Assembly: GCA_017996845.1 (NCBI GenBank)
Contig: JAGOGF010000019.1
Span: 1-32,823 of the forward strand
Direction: 5' to 3'
From: Butyrivibrio sp.
GTDB lineage: Bacteria; Bacillota_A; Clostridia; Lachnospirales; Lachnospiraceae
Length of the DNA: 32,823 nucleotides
Below the pieces are notes generated by a model that saw only the letters and a list, made by a program, of their open reading frames with translations, did no database searches and was not told the DNA's origin. Positions 7,044 to 15,646 of the stretch are shown one piece after another. The first letter of the stretch is position 1, and each line of letters starts with the position of its first letter. Both the position numbers and the translations under genes were made by a program.

Positions 7044-8810
7044 ATGAAGAAGTTTACCGCAATGCTGCTTGTTGGTGTTATGACCGCAGGTATGTTGGCT
7101 GGTTGTGGTTCATCTACCAGCAGTACAGCTACATCCGGCGCAAGTACTCAGACGGCAGGAACATCCGAAACAGCAGGAAGCGACGCTTCCGCAACACAGA
7201 CTGCATCCAGCAGTGCAGCACCCGACTGGTCAGGTTATGATTCACTGATTAAAGAAATCAAATCTGATACGGATCTGGTGGATCGTGAAGCTAAAATGCA
7301 CCAGGCTGAAGATATGCTGATGGCTACAGGCGCAGTTATGCCGATCTATTATTACAATGATCTGTATATGCAGAAGACAAATGTTGACGGAATCTATTCA
7401 ACGATTTTTGGAACAAAGTTCTTTATGCATGCAACAAAGACTGGAACAGACAGTGATAAGGTTCTTAAGCTTTGCCTTGCAAGTGAACCCGATCACCTTG
7501 ATCCGGCTCTGAACTCTTCTGTAGATGGTGCTTGCCTTGCATCAAATTCATTTGTTGGACTTTATATGAATGATAAGGACGGAAAAGTAGTACCTGCACT
7601 TGCTGATGGGGAACCGCAGATCAGCGCCGACGGACTTACTTATACCGTAAAGGTGAAGGATGGTCTGAAGTGGAGTGATGGTTCTGCTCTTACAGCAAAA
7701 GATTTTGAGTATTCATGGAAGAGAGCAGCAAATCCGACTACAGCATCTGATTATGCATATCTGTATGATCTTTTTGCAAAAGACGGCGATGATATCAATG
7801 TAAAAGCAAGTGATGATGGGAAGACACTTACATGGACGCTTACATCTCCCTGCCCGTATATGATGAGTCTGCTGGCATTCCCTGTATTTATGCCGGTTCC
7901 GCAGGCTTCTGTAGAAGCTGCTTCTGACTGGGAAAGCAATCCGGGATCATGGGCAAGCGAAGCTGGATTTGTTACAGATGGCGCTTATACACTTAAGACA
8001 TGGAATCACAATGAATCCATGGTATATGTAAAGAACCCGAATTACTATGACGCAGCAAGTGTAACAATGGATGAGCTTGATTTCATGCTCAGCTCTGATG
8101 ATACAGCAATGCTTGCAGCATACAATGCAGGAGATCTTGATTATATCGATTCTGTTCCGAATGATGAAATTGCAAAACTGAAGTCACAGCCTGATTTCCA
8201 TGTTGCTGATAATCTTGGAACATATTATGTTGGCTTCAATGTTAACAGTGCTTTGTTTGATGGAAAAACACCTGAGCAGGCTTCTGATATGCGTCTTGCT
8301 ATGAGTTATCTGATTGATCGTAAATCTATTGTTGATAATATCGGACAGACCAATCAGGAAGTTGCTACCTCATTTATTCCTTCCGGTATGAGTGATGGAC
8401 ATGGCGGTATCTTTAAGACAGATGATGATGCATATAAGTATCCTGTAAATGGTGGATATTATGATCCGGCAGTAAGTGTTGACAAGGCAGTAGAGCTTCT
8501 TAAGAAGGCAGGTTACACATTTGATGACAGTAACATGCTGTCAGCTGATACGCCGATCAACATTACCTATCTGACAAATGACGGTACAGGACATGTTGCC
8601 ATTGCACAGCAGATCCAGCAGGATTTTGCTCAGATCGGTATTACAATGGATATTCAGCAGGAAGATTGGCAGACATTCCTGAATGATCGTAAGTCTGGAA
8701 ACTTTGACGTTGCTCGTGAAGGCTGGCTGGCAGATTATGATGATCCGGTTAACATGCTTGAGATGTTCACATCGGATTCTGGAAATAATGATATGCAGCT
8801 TGGTAAGTAA
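7044..8810 (+). CDS. oppA: Oligopeptide-binding lipoprotein OppA, circularly permuted
   Basis: Extracellular substrate-binding protein (SBP family 5) that delivers peptides to OppBCDF, 588 residues. It has a signal peptide with lipobox LAGC (lipidated Cys21) and a Ser/Thr/Ala-rich linker to about residue 60. Residues 61-132 (DWSGYDSLIKEIK through MPIYYYND to KFFMHATK) match what is normally the C-terminal end of OppA. The usual N-terminal part then starts at about 137 (DKVLKLCLASEPDHLDPALN). The chain ends at FTSDSGNNDMQLGK, exactly before the place where the moved segment normally follows. The total is therefore near complete but circularly permuted rather than truncated. AAGGAGG at 7030-7036 gives a strong start. 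It is the last gene of the operon and is followed by a terminator. Confidence 0.93.
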   Translation: MKKFTAMLLVGVMTAGMLAGCGSSTSSTATSGASTQTAGTSETAGSDASATQTASSSAAPDWSGYDSLIKEIKSDTDLVDREAKMHQAEDMLMATGAVMPIYYYNDLYMQKTNVDGIYSTIFGTKFFMHATKTGTDSDKVLKLCLASEPDHLDPALNSSVDGACLASNSFVGLYMNDKDGKVVPALADGEPQISADGLTYTVKVKDGLKWSDGSALTAKDFEYSWKRAANPTTASDYAYLYDLFAKDGDDINVKASDDGKTLTWTLTSPCPYMMSLLAFPVFMPVPQASVEAASDWESNPGSWASEAGFVTDGAYTLKTWNHNESMVYVKNPNYYDAASVTMDELDFMLSSDDTAMLAAYNAGDLDYIDSVPNDEIAKLKSQPDFHVADNLGTYYVGFNVNSALFDGKTPEQASDMRLAMSYLIDRKSIVDNIGQTNQEVATSFIPSGMSDGHGGIFKTDDDAYKYPVNGGYYDPAVSVDKAVELLKKAGYTFDDSNMLSADTPINITYLTNDGTGHVAIAQQIQQDFAQIGITMDIQQEDWQTFLNDRKSGNFDVAREGWLADYDDPVNMLEMFTSDSGNNDMQLGK

Positions 8811-8828
8811 TTAACAGCTGAAAAATGT

Positions 8829-8868
8829 AGACCATGCAAATCGCTTATATGGATTTGCATGGTCTTTT
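8829..8868 (+). terminator. Rho-independent terminator after oppA
   Basis: Perfect 13-bp stem 8830-8842/8852-8864 (extended by A8829-T8865) with a 9-base loop, followed by TTTT. It ends the second opp operon. Confidence 0.92.
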
Positions 8869-9004
8869 CATGTAAAGAAGTATTCTATTTACAAAATTTG
8901 CTGATCGAAAAATTCCCGCAGTCTTTTTGGCGTAAAAATAGAAATTGCTATCAATATAGGCTGACCGTATTTGTGATTTATACCACAAAAGACATAATAC
9001 TGTA
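8869..9004. other. Intergenic stretch without recognisable gene
   Basis: Together with the terminator and the secG promoter this fills the 306-bp gap between oppA and secG. It is AT-rich. No coding sequence, RNA gene or repeat was seen. Confidence 0.6.
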
Positions 9005-9033
9005 TTGAAAAAAGTATTTTTTTATGCTAAACT
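9005..9033 (+). promoter_or_regulatory. Probable promoter of secG-rnr-smpB
   Basis: TTGAAA (9005-9010), 17-bp spacer and TAAACT (9028-9033). It lies about 85 bp before secG, after the opp terminator, and is the only good promoter candidate in the gap. Confidence 0.5.
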
Positions 9034-9116
9034 AACATAGATTTGTGTATAGGTTTATTGCTATGCAGCCACAAAGCTGAGAGTTTAAAAGATTATAGAA
9101 GGGTACAGGTATTATC

Positions 9117-9365
9117 ATGAGTTCTACTGTTATAGGATACATTCTTGCAGGAGTATATACTTTGATTTCGCTGGTTCTTGTTGTTATCATTTTAATGCAG
9201 CAGGGCAAGCCACAGGGGCTGGGAGCAATTACCGGAAGTGCGGTAGAAACATATTGGACCAAGAATAAAGGTCGTTCAAGAGAAGGAATGCAGAAAAAGA
9301 TTACGGTTGTATTATCGATACTTTTTTTTGTCCTTTCACTTCTTATTGATATGAAATTGTTCTGA
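9117..9365 (+). CDS. secG: Protein translocase subunit SecG
   Basis: Small membrane partner of SecYE that aids SecA-driven protein export, 82 residues. Two membrane helices (about 6-26 and 61-80) flank a cytoplasmic loop with the family motif LMQQGKPQGLGAITGSAVETYW. The last two bases of the preceding block plus the first base form the ATG, with AGAAGGG and AGG upstream. The order secG-rnr-smpB is widely conserved in Firmicutes, which supports the call. Confidence 0.95.
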   Translation: MSSTVIGYILAGVYTLISLVLVVIILMQQGKPQGLGAITGSAVETYWTKNKGRSREGMQKKITVVLSILFFVLSLLIDMKLF

Positions 9366-9381
9366 ACTATATGGATTTCAT

Positions 9382-9414
9382 GGCACTCTGCTAAAGAGTG
9401 CCTTTAATTTTTTT
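9382..9414 (+). terminator. Terminator or attenuator between secG and rnr
   Basis: Perfect 8-bp stem GGCACTCT/AGAGTGCC (9382-9389/9395-9402) with loop GCTAA and a T-rich tail to 9414. No clear promoter follows before rnr, so some read-through into rnr is likely and the element may tune the secG:rnr ratio. Confidence 0.8.
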
Positions 9415-9461
9415 AGGAGTAAAGAAAGAGACAGGACTGTGAGACAGCCCTGCAGGAGAAT

Positions 9462-12092
9462 ATGACGAAGAAAGAAAACAATGAAAAAAACAGTGTAAAG
9501 AAAACAGTAACTTTTGAAGGAACAACGAATCGCAGAGAACTTGTAAAAGAACTGATGCAGGATCCTTTGTATGTTCCAATGAAAGAAAAGGAAATTGCTG
9601 CTTTTTTACAGGTAAAAAAAGAAGACCGGGACGAATTAAAAAATATTTTGCTTTCATTGGAAAATGATGGTGAAATTGAATGCACATCCCGTGGACGTTA
9701 TAAAGCGGCAGAAGCTGGACTGATTGGACAGTTTATCAGTAATGCCAAAGGCTTTGGCTTTGTAATGATCGAAGGGCGTGAGGAAGATATTTTTATCCCG
9801 GAAGATGCAACCGGCGGAGCTTTTCTGATGGATACCGTTGCGGTTGAACTGAAGGAAGAAAAGGTCGGTAAAAGAGTAGAAGGCAGAGTTCGCAAAATAA
9901 TCCTGCGTGGGATGACAGAAGTGGTCGGGACCTGGCAGAGCAGTAGAAATTTTGGATTTGTCATACCGGATAATAACAAAATACCGAACGATATTTTTGT
10001 CCCTGCAGAACGCAGTAAAGGAGCGGTAGACGGTGATAAAGTTGTTGTAACGATTACGGATTACGGAGATCCTGGAAATGGACGTAAACCGGAAGGGAAA
10101 ATCAGTGAGATTATTGGGAATATTAATGATCCTGGTGTTGATATTCTTTCGGTGGTAAAGGGATATGATCTGCCGCTTGCATTTCCGGAGCGTGTGATGA
10201 ATCAGGCAGAGCGGACGATGGATGCTGTAGGCGATGCGGACAGAGAAGGCAGGATGGATCTGCGTGCCATGCAGATGGTAACGATTGACGGAGAAGATGC
10301 CAAGGATCTGGATGATGCAGTAAGTCTGCATGTTGAGAACGGCTTATATCATCTGGGTGTTCATATCGCGGATGTATCCAATTATGTGCAGGAAAATTCT
10401 GCGCTGGATAAAGAGGCACTTAAGCGCGGTACCAGTGTATATCTGGTTGACCGCGTGATTCCCATGTTACCGCATAAACTTTCGAATGGAATCTGTTCCT
10501 TAAATCACGGGGAAGATCGTCTTGCAATGAGTTGTCTGATGACAATTAATCAGCGTGGTGATGTCATTGATCATCAGATCGTGGAATCTGTGATTAATGT
10601 TGATGAACGTATGACTTATACCAGTGTTGCCAAAATACTGGATGAAAAAGATCCGGATGAATGTACAAGATATGAACGGCTGGTTCCCATGTTTGAAGAG
10701 ATGCGGGAGCTTGCATCCATTTTGCATAAAAAGAGAATGGAACGGGGATCAATTGATTTTGATTTTCCGGAAACGAAGATCATTCTGGATAAAGATGGCA
10801 ATCCGATTGAAATAAAGCCTTATGAAAGAAATACGGCAACCAATCTGATAGAGGACTTTATGCTGATTGCAAATGAAACGGTTGCACAGCATTTTTACTG
10901 GATGGAACTTCCGTTTGTATATCGTACGCATGAGCAGCCTGATCCTGACAGAATCAGTAATCTGACAGCTTTTATCAGAAATTTCGGCTATCATCTGAAA
11001 ACGCAGCAGGATGATATTCATCCGAAAGAAATTCAAAAACTTCTGTCACAGATTCAGGGAAGCAGCGAAGAAGCAATTATCAGCAGACTGGCTTTGCGCA
11101 GCATGATGCAGGCTAAATATACGACGGAATGTACAGGGCACTTTGGCCTTGCAACGGAATATTATTGTCATTTTACTTCTCCAATCAGAAGATACCCGGA
11201 TTTACAGATTCATAGAATCATCAAGGATCAGCTTCGCGGAAGAATGAATGAAAGCAGAATTGCGCATTATAAAGAAATTCTGCCGGAAGTGGCAAAACAT
11301 GCTTCTGAAACGGAACGCCGTGCAGATGAAGCAGAACGTGAAACAGATAAACTCAAAAAAGCACAGTTTATGGAAGCACATGTCGGAGAAGTATTTGAAG
11401 GTGTTGTTTCCGGTGTGACCGGTTGGGGAATGTTTGTGGAACTGGAAAATACCTGTGAAGGGCTGATCCGTGCTGCAGCCATGGAAGATGACTTCTATAT
11501 TTTTGATGAGAAGAGTTACAGCCTGATCGGAGAATCTACAGGAAAAGCCTATAAACTTGGCCAGCGCCTGAAGGTAAGAGTATCAGGAGCCGATCGAATG
11601 ACACGTACGATTGATTTTAAACTCTGGGAGGATGGAGAAACAGCTGAAAACCGGGAGCCGAGACTTCCCAGAGAAGTGAAACGCAGGAAGAAACGTGTCA
11701 TAATTGCGGGTGATCGATATGAACTTCGCGGTAAGAAAGACCGCGAAACCGATTCGGATCAATCTGACAAAAAAACAATACTTGAAAATTATGTACCGGA
11801 TTCCAGAACGGGAGAACTCCAGCCTAAGCACGTTAAACATGAAAAGGGACACGGAAATCGTAAAACAGCTGGCAGTTACAGCCATAAATCAGAAAATGGA
11901 TATGGCGATAAATCCGGAAAAGAAAGAAAAAAATCCGGAGAGAAACGGATCGAACAGATACAGAAAACAGGTAAATCAGATAAAATGAAAACTGCTGAGG
12001 ATGCAACCGGGCATAAAGTGTATGCGGTTCACAAGTATAAGAAGTCGGCTACTTCGAAAGCGGCAAGAAGCGCACAGGGTAAAAGGAACTGA
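9462..12092 (+). CDS. rnr: Ribonuclease R (RNB family 3'-5' exoribonuclease)
   Basis: Processive 3'-5' exoribonuclease that degrades structured RNA and acts with SmpB-tmRNA on non-stop messages. 876 residues. An N-terminal winged-helix region lies at about 25-85, then two cold-shock RNA-binding domains (about 88-230, with KGFGFVMIE and RNFGFVIP). The RNB catalytic domain has metal-binding Asp at 276, 282, 284 and 285 in [10 protein letters not shown]. The S1 domain is at about 637-725. A Lys/Arg-rich tail of about 140 residues follows, somewhat long but usual in kind for RNase R. AGGAG lies only 3 bases from ATG 9462, a tight spacing. smpB follows 5 bp after the stop. Confidence 0.97.
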   Translation: MTKKENNEKNSVKKTVTFEGTTNRRELVKELMQDPLYVPMKEKEIAAFLQVKKEDRDELKNILLSLENDGEIECTSRGRYKAAEAGLIGQFISNAKGFGFVMIEGREEDIFIPEDATGGAFLMDTVAVELKEEKVGKRVEGRVRKIILRGMTEVVGTWQSSRNFGFVIPDNNKIPNDIFVPAERSKGAVDGDKVVVTITDYGDPGNGRKPEGKISEIIGNINDPGVDILSVVKGYDLPLAFPERVMNQAERTMDAVGDADREGRMDLRAMQMVTIDGEDAKDLDDAVSLHVENGLYHLGVHIADVSNYVQENSALDKEALKRGTSVYLVDRVIPMLPHKLSNGICSLNHGEDRLAMSCLMTINQRGDVIDHQIVESVINVDERMTYTSVAKILDEKDPDECTRYERLVPMFEEMRELASILHKKRMERGSIDFDFPETKIILDKDGNPIEIKPYERNTATNLIEDFMLIANETVAQHFYWMELPFVYRTHEQPDPDRISNLTAFIRNFGYHLKTQQDDIHPKEIQKLLSQIQGSSEEAIISRLALRSMMQAKYTTECTGHFGLATEYYCHFTSPIRRYPDLQIHRIIKDQLRGRMNESRIAHYKEILPEVAKHASETERRADEAERETDKLKKAQFMEAHVGEVFEGVVSGVTGWGMFVELENTCEGLIRAAAMEDDFYIFDEKSYSLIGESTGKAYKLGQRLKVRVSGADRMTRTIDFKLWEDGETAENREPRLPREVKRRKKRVIIAGDRYELRGKKDRETDSDQSDKKTILENYVPDSRTGELQPKHVKHEKGHGNRKTAGSYSHKSENGYGDKSGKERKKSGEKRIEQIQKTGKSDKMKTAEDATGHKVYAVHKYKKSATSKAARSAQGKRN

Positions 12093-12097
12093 CAGAT

Positions 12098-12562
12098 ATG
12101 GCAGAGGAAAAAATCAAACTGATAACGAATAATAAAAAAGCATATCATGACTATTTTATTGAAGAAAAGCATGAAGCCGGCATTTCACTTGTGGGGACGG
12201 AAGTAAAATCTATTCGCATGGGGAAATGCAGCATTAAGGAAGCTTTTATTCTCTTTCAGGGAAATGAAGCGATGATCTGCGGAATGAATGTGAGTCCGTA
12301 TGAGAAGGGTAATATTTTTAACAAGGATCCCCTGCGCGTCAGAAAGCTTTTGATGCACAAGGAAGAAATCATGAAGCTGGAACAACAGATCAAAGTAAAA
12401 GGATATACGCTGGTTCCGCTTCAGGTTTATTTCAAAAATGGAAAGGTAAAGATAGAGGTTGGCCTTGCCAAAGGTAAGAAGCTTTATGATAAGCGGGAAG
12501 ATATGGCAAAGAAGGATCAGCAGCGCGCCGCAGAGAAAGAATTCAAGGTAAGATTGCGCTAA
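12098..12562 (+). CDS. smpB: tmRNA-binding protein SmpB
   Basis: Binds tmRNA and brings it to stalled ribosomes for trans-translation. 154 residues, typical length. It shows the family blocks [20 protein letters not shown] near the N-terminus and [10 protein letters not shown]. The C-terminal basic tail ([19 protein letters not shown]) enters the ribosomal mRNA channel. AAAAGGA precedes the ATG. It starts 5 bp after rnr and stands just upstream of its RNA partner ssrA. Confidence 0.97.
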   Translation: MAEEKIKLITNNKKAYHDYFIEEKHEAGISLVGTEVKSIRMGKCSIKEAFILFQGNEAMICGMNVSPYEKGNIFNKDPLRVRKLLMHKEEIMKLEQQIKVKGYTLVPLQVYFKNGKVKIEVGLAKGKKLYDKREDMAKKDQQRAAEKEFKVRLR

Positions 12563-12631
12563 ATAGCTAATATAAACAACTAATTATAACCAAGTAGCAG
12601 TTGGCTGTTTGTATAAACCGGAAAGATATTA

Positions 12632-12664
12632 TCCGGGTTGCCGGAATTTCATCCGATACCGGAT
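12632..12664 (+). repeat. Two small CCGG-rich hairpins between smpB and ssrA
   Basis: TCCGG-GTTG-CCGGA (12632-12645) and ATCCG-ATAC-CGGAT (12651-12664) lie side by side, and AACCGG occurs just upstream. Neither has a T-run. They may act at the 3' end of the smpB message. No family was recognised. Confidence 0.35.
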
Positions 12665-12699
12665 TAATAGAATCTTTATAAAATTATACTGGTAGGCTC

Positions 12700-12728
12700 T
12701 TGCTCAAAGGTGTCATGCCGGATATAAT
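12700..12728 (+). promoter_or_regulatory. Promoter of ssrA
   Basis: TTGCTC (12700-12705), 17-bp spacer and perfect TATAAT (12723-12728). A start near 12735 would give a precursor that is trimmed to the mature 5' end at about 12766. Confidence 0.75.
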
Positions 12729-12765
12729 ACTAATAGTACAGAACATCTGTATCATAATTTCATAA

Positions 12766-13117
12766 GGGCTAGTAAAGGTTTCGACAGGGGTTTTGAAACT
12801 GGAGAAGCTATCCGCGGGATGGTGGCGATATACCTCAAATTAAATTTAAACGCTGAAGATAATTTAGCAATCGCAGCCTAACGGCTGCCGTCAGCCTCGA
12901 TACACCTACATATTAAGTAACTGACGTCAAACTTGTAGGAAACGACACAGCTTAAGCTTTGCGGCTGCGGGCGTAACATGAAGCTACCAAACGGACATGG
13001 GCGTGAGCTTCCGTATCCGGGCGGGAACAGGGGAGCAGATCCTCACAATAGCTTACTATGATAGTAGAAGGACAGCGGATGGGCTTTTGGACACGGGTTC
13101 GACTCCCGTCTAGTCCA
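12766..13117 (+). ncRNA. ssrA: tmRNA (transfer-messenger RNA)
   Basis: Rescues ribosomes stalled on messages lacking a stop codon. GGGCTAG at the 5' end pairs with CTAGTCC at 13110-13116 to form the 7-bp acceptor stem. The start continues with the tmRNA-typical GGTTTCGACAGGGG. The T arm ACGGGTTCGACTCCCGT precedes the 3' end. CCA is not encoded (ACTT follows). The tag reading frame at 12852-12881 encodes AEDNLAIAA and then TAA, close to tags of other Clostridia. The middle region carries the usual pseudoknot-forming segments. It lies directly downstream of smpB with its own promoter. Confidence 0.96.
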
Positions 13118-13183
13118 CTTTGAGAATTCTTTTTATTTTTTCTCATGTGGCAGACAAGTGGTTTTATTTGTAAGCATAAACAA

Positions 13184-13228
13184 AACGTCTTTTTCAATCC
13201 TGTAAGTTGATTGGAGAAGGCGTTTTTT
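13184..13228 (+). terminator. Terminator downstream of ssrA
   Basis: A 16-bp stem (13184-13199 with 13209-13224, including three G-U pairs) with a 9-base loop and TTTTTT at 13223-13228. It stands 67 bp after the tmRNA end, with no gene between. Confidence 0.85.
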
Positions 13229-13324
13229 ATATGAAATTTTCTGATTAAAGAAAGAATAGAGTTATATTTTTTATACCAATGAGAAGCTGATGTCCGAATT
13301 GCATTTTTGCAAATTTGTGTCGAC
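13229..13324. other. Intergenic stretch without recognisable gene
   Basis: AT-rich DNA between the ssrA terminator and the next promoter. No coding sequence or RNA gene was seen. Confidence 0.6.
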
Positions 13325-13353
13325 TTGACAGCCACTACGCAGAATTCTATTCT
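13325..13353 (+). promoter_or_regulatory. Promoter of the GTPase/membrane-protein operon
   Basis: Perfect TTGACA (13325-13330), 17-bp spacer and TATTCT (13348-13353). It predicts a 5' leader of about 125 nt before the GTPase gene. Confidence 0.7.
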
Positions 13354-13485
13354 GAATATATTGTGAGTTTTTGTTTTTGCAACATAGTAAAACGAAAGCG
13401 ATCTGTTGCTCTTATAATGAACGAAATGGATCGATTTTGAAAATAAAAAATGCTATATTGCAAAAATGTCCGAAAGAGAGAAAAA

Positions 13486-14442
13486 ATGACAAAAATCGAT
13501 CTGATCACCGGGTTTCTGGGTGCAGGGAAAACCGAATTTATCAAAAAATATGCATGTTTTCTAATGGAACAGGGCGAACATATCTGCATTCTGGAAAATG
13601 ACTTTGGAGCAGTAAATGTTGATATGGTTCTTTTGCATGATCTGTTAGGAGAAAAATGTGATCTGGAAATGATCATCGGCGGAGATGGCGCCCAGGCACA
13701 CAGGAGAAGGTTTAAAACGAAACTGATTGCAATGGGAATGAAAGGATATGACAGAGTTCTGATAGAGCCATCTGGCATTTTTGATATGGATGAATTTTTT
13801 GATGTATTATATGAAGAACCACTGGATCAGTGGTATCAGGCAGAGAATATTATAACGATTGTAGATGCAGGGCTTGCAGATCATATTTCAGAGACATCCG
13901 AATATTTGCTGGCATCGGAAACGGCCTATGCAGGGAAAGTTATTTTCAGCAAATGTCAGAATGTTACACCGGATAAAGCAGCAGGAACACTTGCTCAGGT
14001 GAACAGCGCATTGGAGAAATATCATTGTCAGAGAAAATTTGAACGGCAGGATATTATGACACAGGACTGGAAAGACCTGACAGCGGAAGATTATATGAAA
14101 CTTAAATCCTGCGGATACGTGCATGCTGATATTGGAAGGATGCCGGTTGATTTTGAGAAAGTATATGGAACGCAGTTTTTCTTTGGATTGCGGCTTTCTG
14201 CAGCAGAACTGATGGCAGGATGTGCCGGAATATTTAAAGATCCGGCATGTGGGAATGTGATCAGAATAAAGGGATTTGTGCAGGAAGGGGATGCGTACAG
14301 AGAAATCAACGCAACCAGAGAAGGAACAGAAACAAAATTAATTTCTGTCGGCCAGGAAGTATTGATTTTAATCGGCGAAAACCTGAATAAGGACAGAATT
14401 GAAGGATATTTGACAAATGAAAGGAACGGCAGTGCAAAATGA
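13486..14442 (+). CDS. CobW/COG0523-like P-loop GTPase lacking the cysteine motif
   Basis: Member of the G3E family (relatives insert metals or act as metal chaperones), 318 residues. P-loop GFLGAGKT is at 9-16, ENDFG at 37-41 and EPSG at 94-97. The usual GCxCC metal-binding motif is replaced by GGDGAQAHRRRF at about 65-76, and the usual NKxD base-recognition motif reads SKCQ at 155-158. The frame is open upstream from 13450, but ATG 13486 after a GAAAGAGAG purine run matches the family N-terminus. Its stop overlaps the next gene by 4 bp (ATGA). Family membership is clear; substrate and metal are unknown, and loss of the cysteines argues against classic metal transfer. Confidence 0.85.
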   Translation: MTKIDLITGFLGAGKTEFIKKYACFLMEQGEHICILENDFGAVNVDMVLLHDLLGEKCDLEMIIGGDGAQAHRRRFKTKLIAMGMKGYDRVLIEPSGIFDMDEFFDVLYEEPLDQWYQAENIITIVDAGLADHISETSEYLLASETAYAGKVIFSKCQNVTPDKAAGTLAQVNSALEKYHCQRKFERQDIMTQDWKDLTAEDYMKLKSCGYVHADIGRMPVDFEKVYGTQFFFGLRLSAAELMAGCAGIFKDPACGNVIRIKGFVQEGDAYREINATREGTETKLISVGQEVLILIGENLNKDRIEGYLTNERNGSAK

Positions 14443-15623
14443 AAGAAAGTACCGCAGAAGAAGCAAATGCTGAAGAGTCACAAATAGAAGAATCACAAAC
14501 AGAAGAGTCACAAATAGAAGAATCACAAACAGAAGAGTCACAAATAGAAGGATCACAAACAGAAGAATCACAAACAGAAGAGTCACAAACGAAAACGTCA
14601 CTGGCAGAAGAAACATATGGAGAAGAAACATATGGGGAAGAAACATATGGAACAGACAATCTGTCTTCAGAAAAACCGCATCGTGCACGGGAAAAGCACA
14701 CAGGTTTATACGGTGCAGGCTTGTTATGGGTCGGGTTACTTCTGGTGTGGGCCAAATTTATGCAGACAGCTGCACAGTTATGCACATATGGAGGGGTCAG
14801 AAGGCATCTTCCGATTCTGATGCTCTGCGGGGCAATCGTTCTGGTTTGGTTCCTGCTATGGACACTGGTATATTTCTTCATATTCAGACCGCTTCTTCGA
14901 AAAAAAGTTACCAGAAAATGGATTTTGGTATTGAAACTGATTTTTACTGCGGAATTGATGGCCTTTATTCTGATTACGGCCTTTTATGGCAGACAGATTG
15001 CAGGAAGTGCCATGCATTACTCGGGAAAGCTGGCATGGGAGATTGATAGTCTGCTGAACTGGAAAAACGTATCTCTGAAACATAATAATGTTTATACGTA
15101 TGGAGCGGGGGGGATTTTTGATGATTTGGATCAAAAGCTGGGTTTACCGGATGATCTTTACATCATAAACCGCTTTATGATTCGGTATGATCAGGATGGG
15201 AAAATTACAGGTATTGATGGATTCTTTTGCGGAAAAAATAAAAACGGGCAGGAAAAAACATGGCTGCTTACCTATAATGGAAAAGGCAGCATGAAAGTAC
15301 GGGAATCAGAAGCAGATGCTGCAGATGCAGCTTATCTGACAAAAGAAAGATATATGAAGCCAATGCTCGAAATAATCCGTGTGGCAGATCTGAAAAAGGA
15401 CACACTTGCCATGGCGCAGAAATATTCGGGGGATTCATTTGAACTTCTTTATTATGGCTACCGGAATGCGGGGGCGGATGGAATCGTACCGGTTCTGGGA
15501 GAATCGGCAGGATTTTCAGATGGACTTTATATGGGAAATACAACTGGTTATGAGGTGTCTCTTTCCATACCGGGAAAAGAGAATACCATTGTTCCTGTCC
15601 GTTACCTGGACACAAGACCATAA
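14439..15623 (+). CDS. Membrane protein of unknown function with pentapeptide repeats
   Basis: 394 residues, family not recognised. The acidic N-terminus holds eight EESQ(I/T)-type pentapeptides (residues 12-51) and three EETYG pentapeptides (57-71). Three membrane helices follow at about 90-112, 124-149 and 161-183. The rest (about 185-394) is soluble, probably extracytoplasmic, with YGAGGIFDDLDQKLGLPDDLYI near its start. The ATG overlaps the GTPase stop by 4 bp, so the two are coupled. The positive-inside rule puts the repeat tail inside the cell, but this is a rough judgement. Confidence 0.75.
   Translation: MKESTAEEANAEESQIEESQTEESQIEESQTEESQIEGSQTEESQTEESQTKTSLAEETYGEETYGEETYGTDNLSSEKPHRAREKHTGLYGAGLLWVGLLLVWAKFMQTAAQLCTYGGVRRHLPILMLCGAIVLVWFLLWTLVYFFIFRPLLRKKVTRKWILVLKLIFTAELMAFILITAFYGRQIAGSAMHYSGKLAWEIDSLLNWKNVSLKHNNVYTYGAGGIFDDLDQKLGLPDDLYIINRFMIRYDQDGKITGIDGFFCGKNKNGQEKTWLLTYNGKGSMKVRESEADAADAAYLTKERYMKPMLEIIRVADLKKDTLAMAQKYSGDSFELLYYGYRNAGADGIVPVLGESAGFSDGLYMGNTTGYEVSLSIPGKENTIVPVRYLDTRP
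14472..14591. repeat. In-frame 15-bp tandem repeat, eight units (EESQI/T)
   Basis: Eight consecutive 15-bp units of form GAAGARTCACAAAYA encode EESQI or EESQT, with one EGSQT. Units alternate in near-identical pairs, giving a 30-bp higher-order period. Changes of whole units keep the frame, so copy number can vary without breaking the gene. Confidence 0.95.
14607..14651. repeat. In-frame 15-bp tandem repeat, three units (EETYG)
   Basis: Three copies of GAAGAAACATATGGR in frame, 15 bp after the first array and with the same unit length but a different sequence. Confidence 0.95.
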
Positions 15624-15646
15624 AAAATATCGGTGGAGGATAGAAA

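Noticed and set aside
8750..8810. OppA looked truncated at its C-terminus (stop right after GNNDMQLGK).
   Set aside because: The missing end is found at residues 61-132 of the same protein, so the protein is permuted, not truncated.
9654..10331. 225-codon minus-strand ORF opposite rnr.
   Set aside because: Antisense shadow of the conserved RNase R gene.
13118..13183. Encoded CCA end or a second RNA after the tmRNA.
   Set aside because: The acceptor stem closes at 13116 with discriminator A13117 followed by CTT, so CCA is not encoded, and nothing structured precedes the terminator.
14472..14651. CRISPR-like array.
   Set aside because: The units are contiguous, 15 bp and without spacers; they are coding repeats.
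14306..14881. Long minus-strand ORF (191 codons) opposite the GTPase/membrane-protein junction.
   Set aside because: It exists because the 15-bp repeats are open in several frames; low-complexity product, no ribosome binding site, opposite to two well-supported genes.
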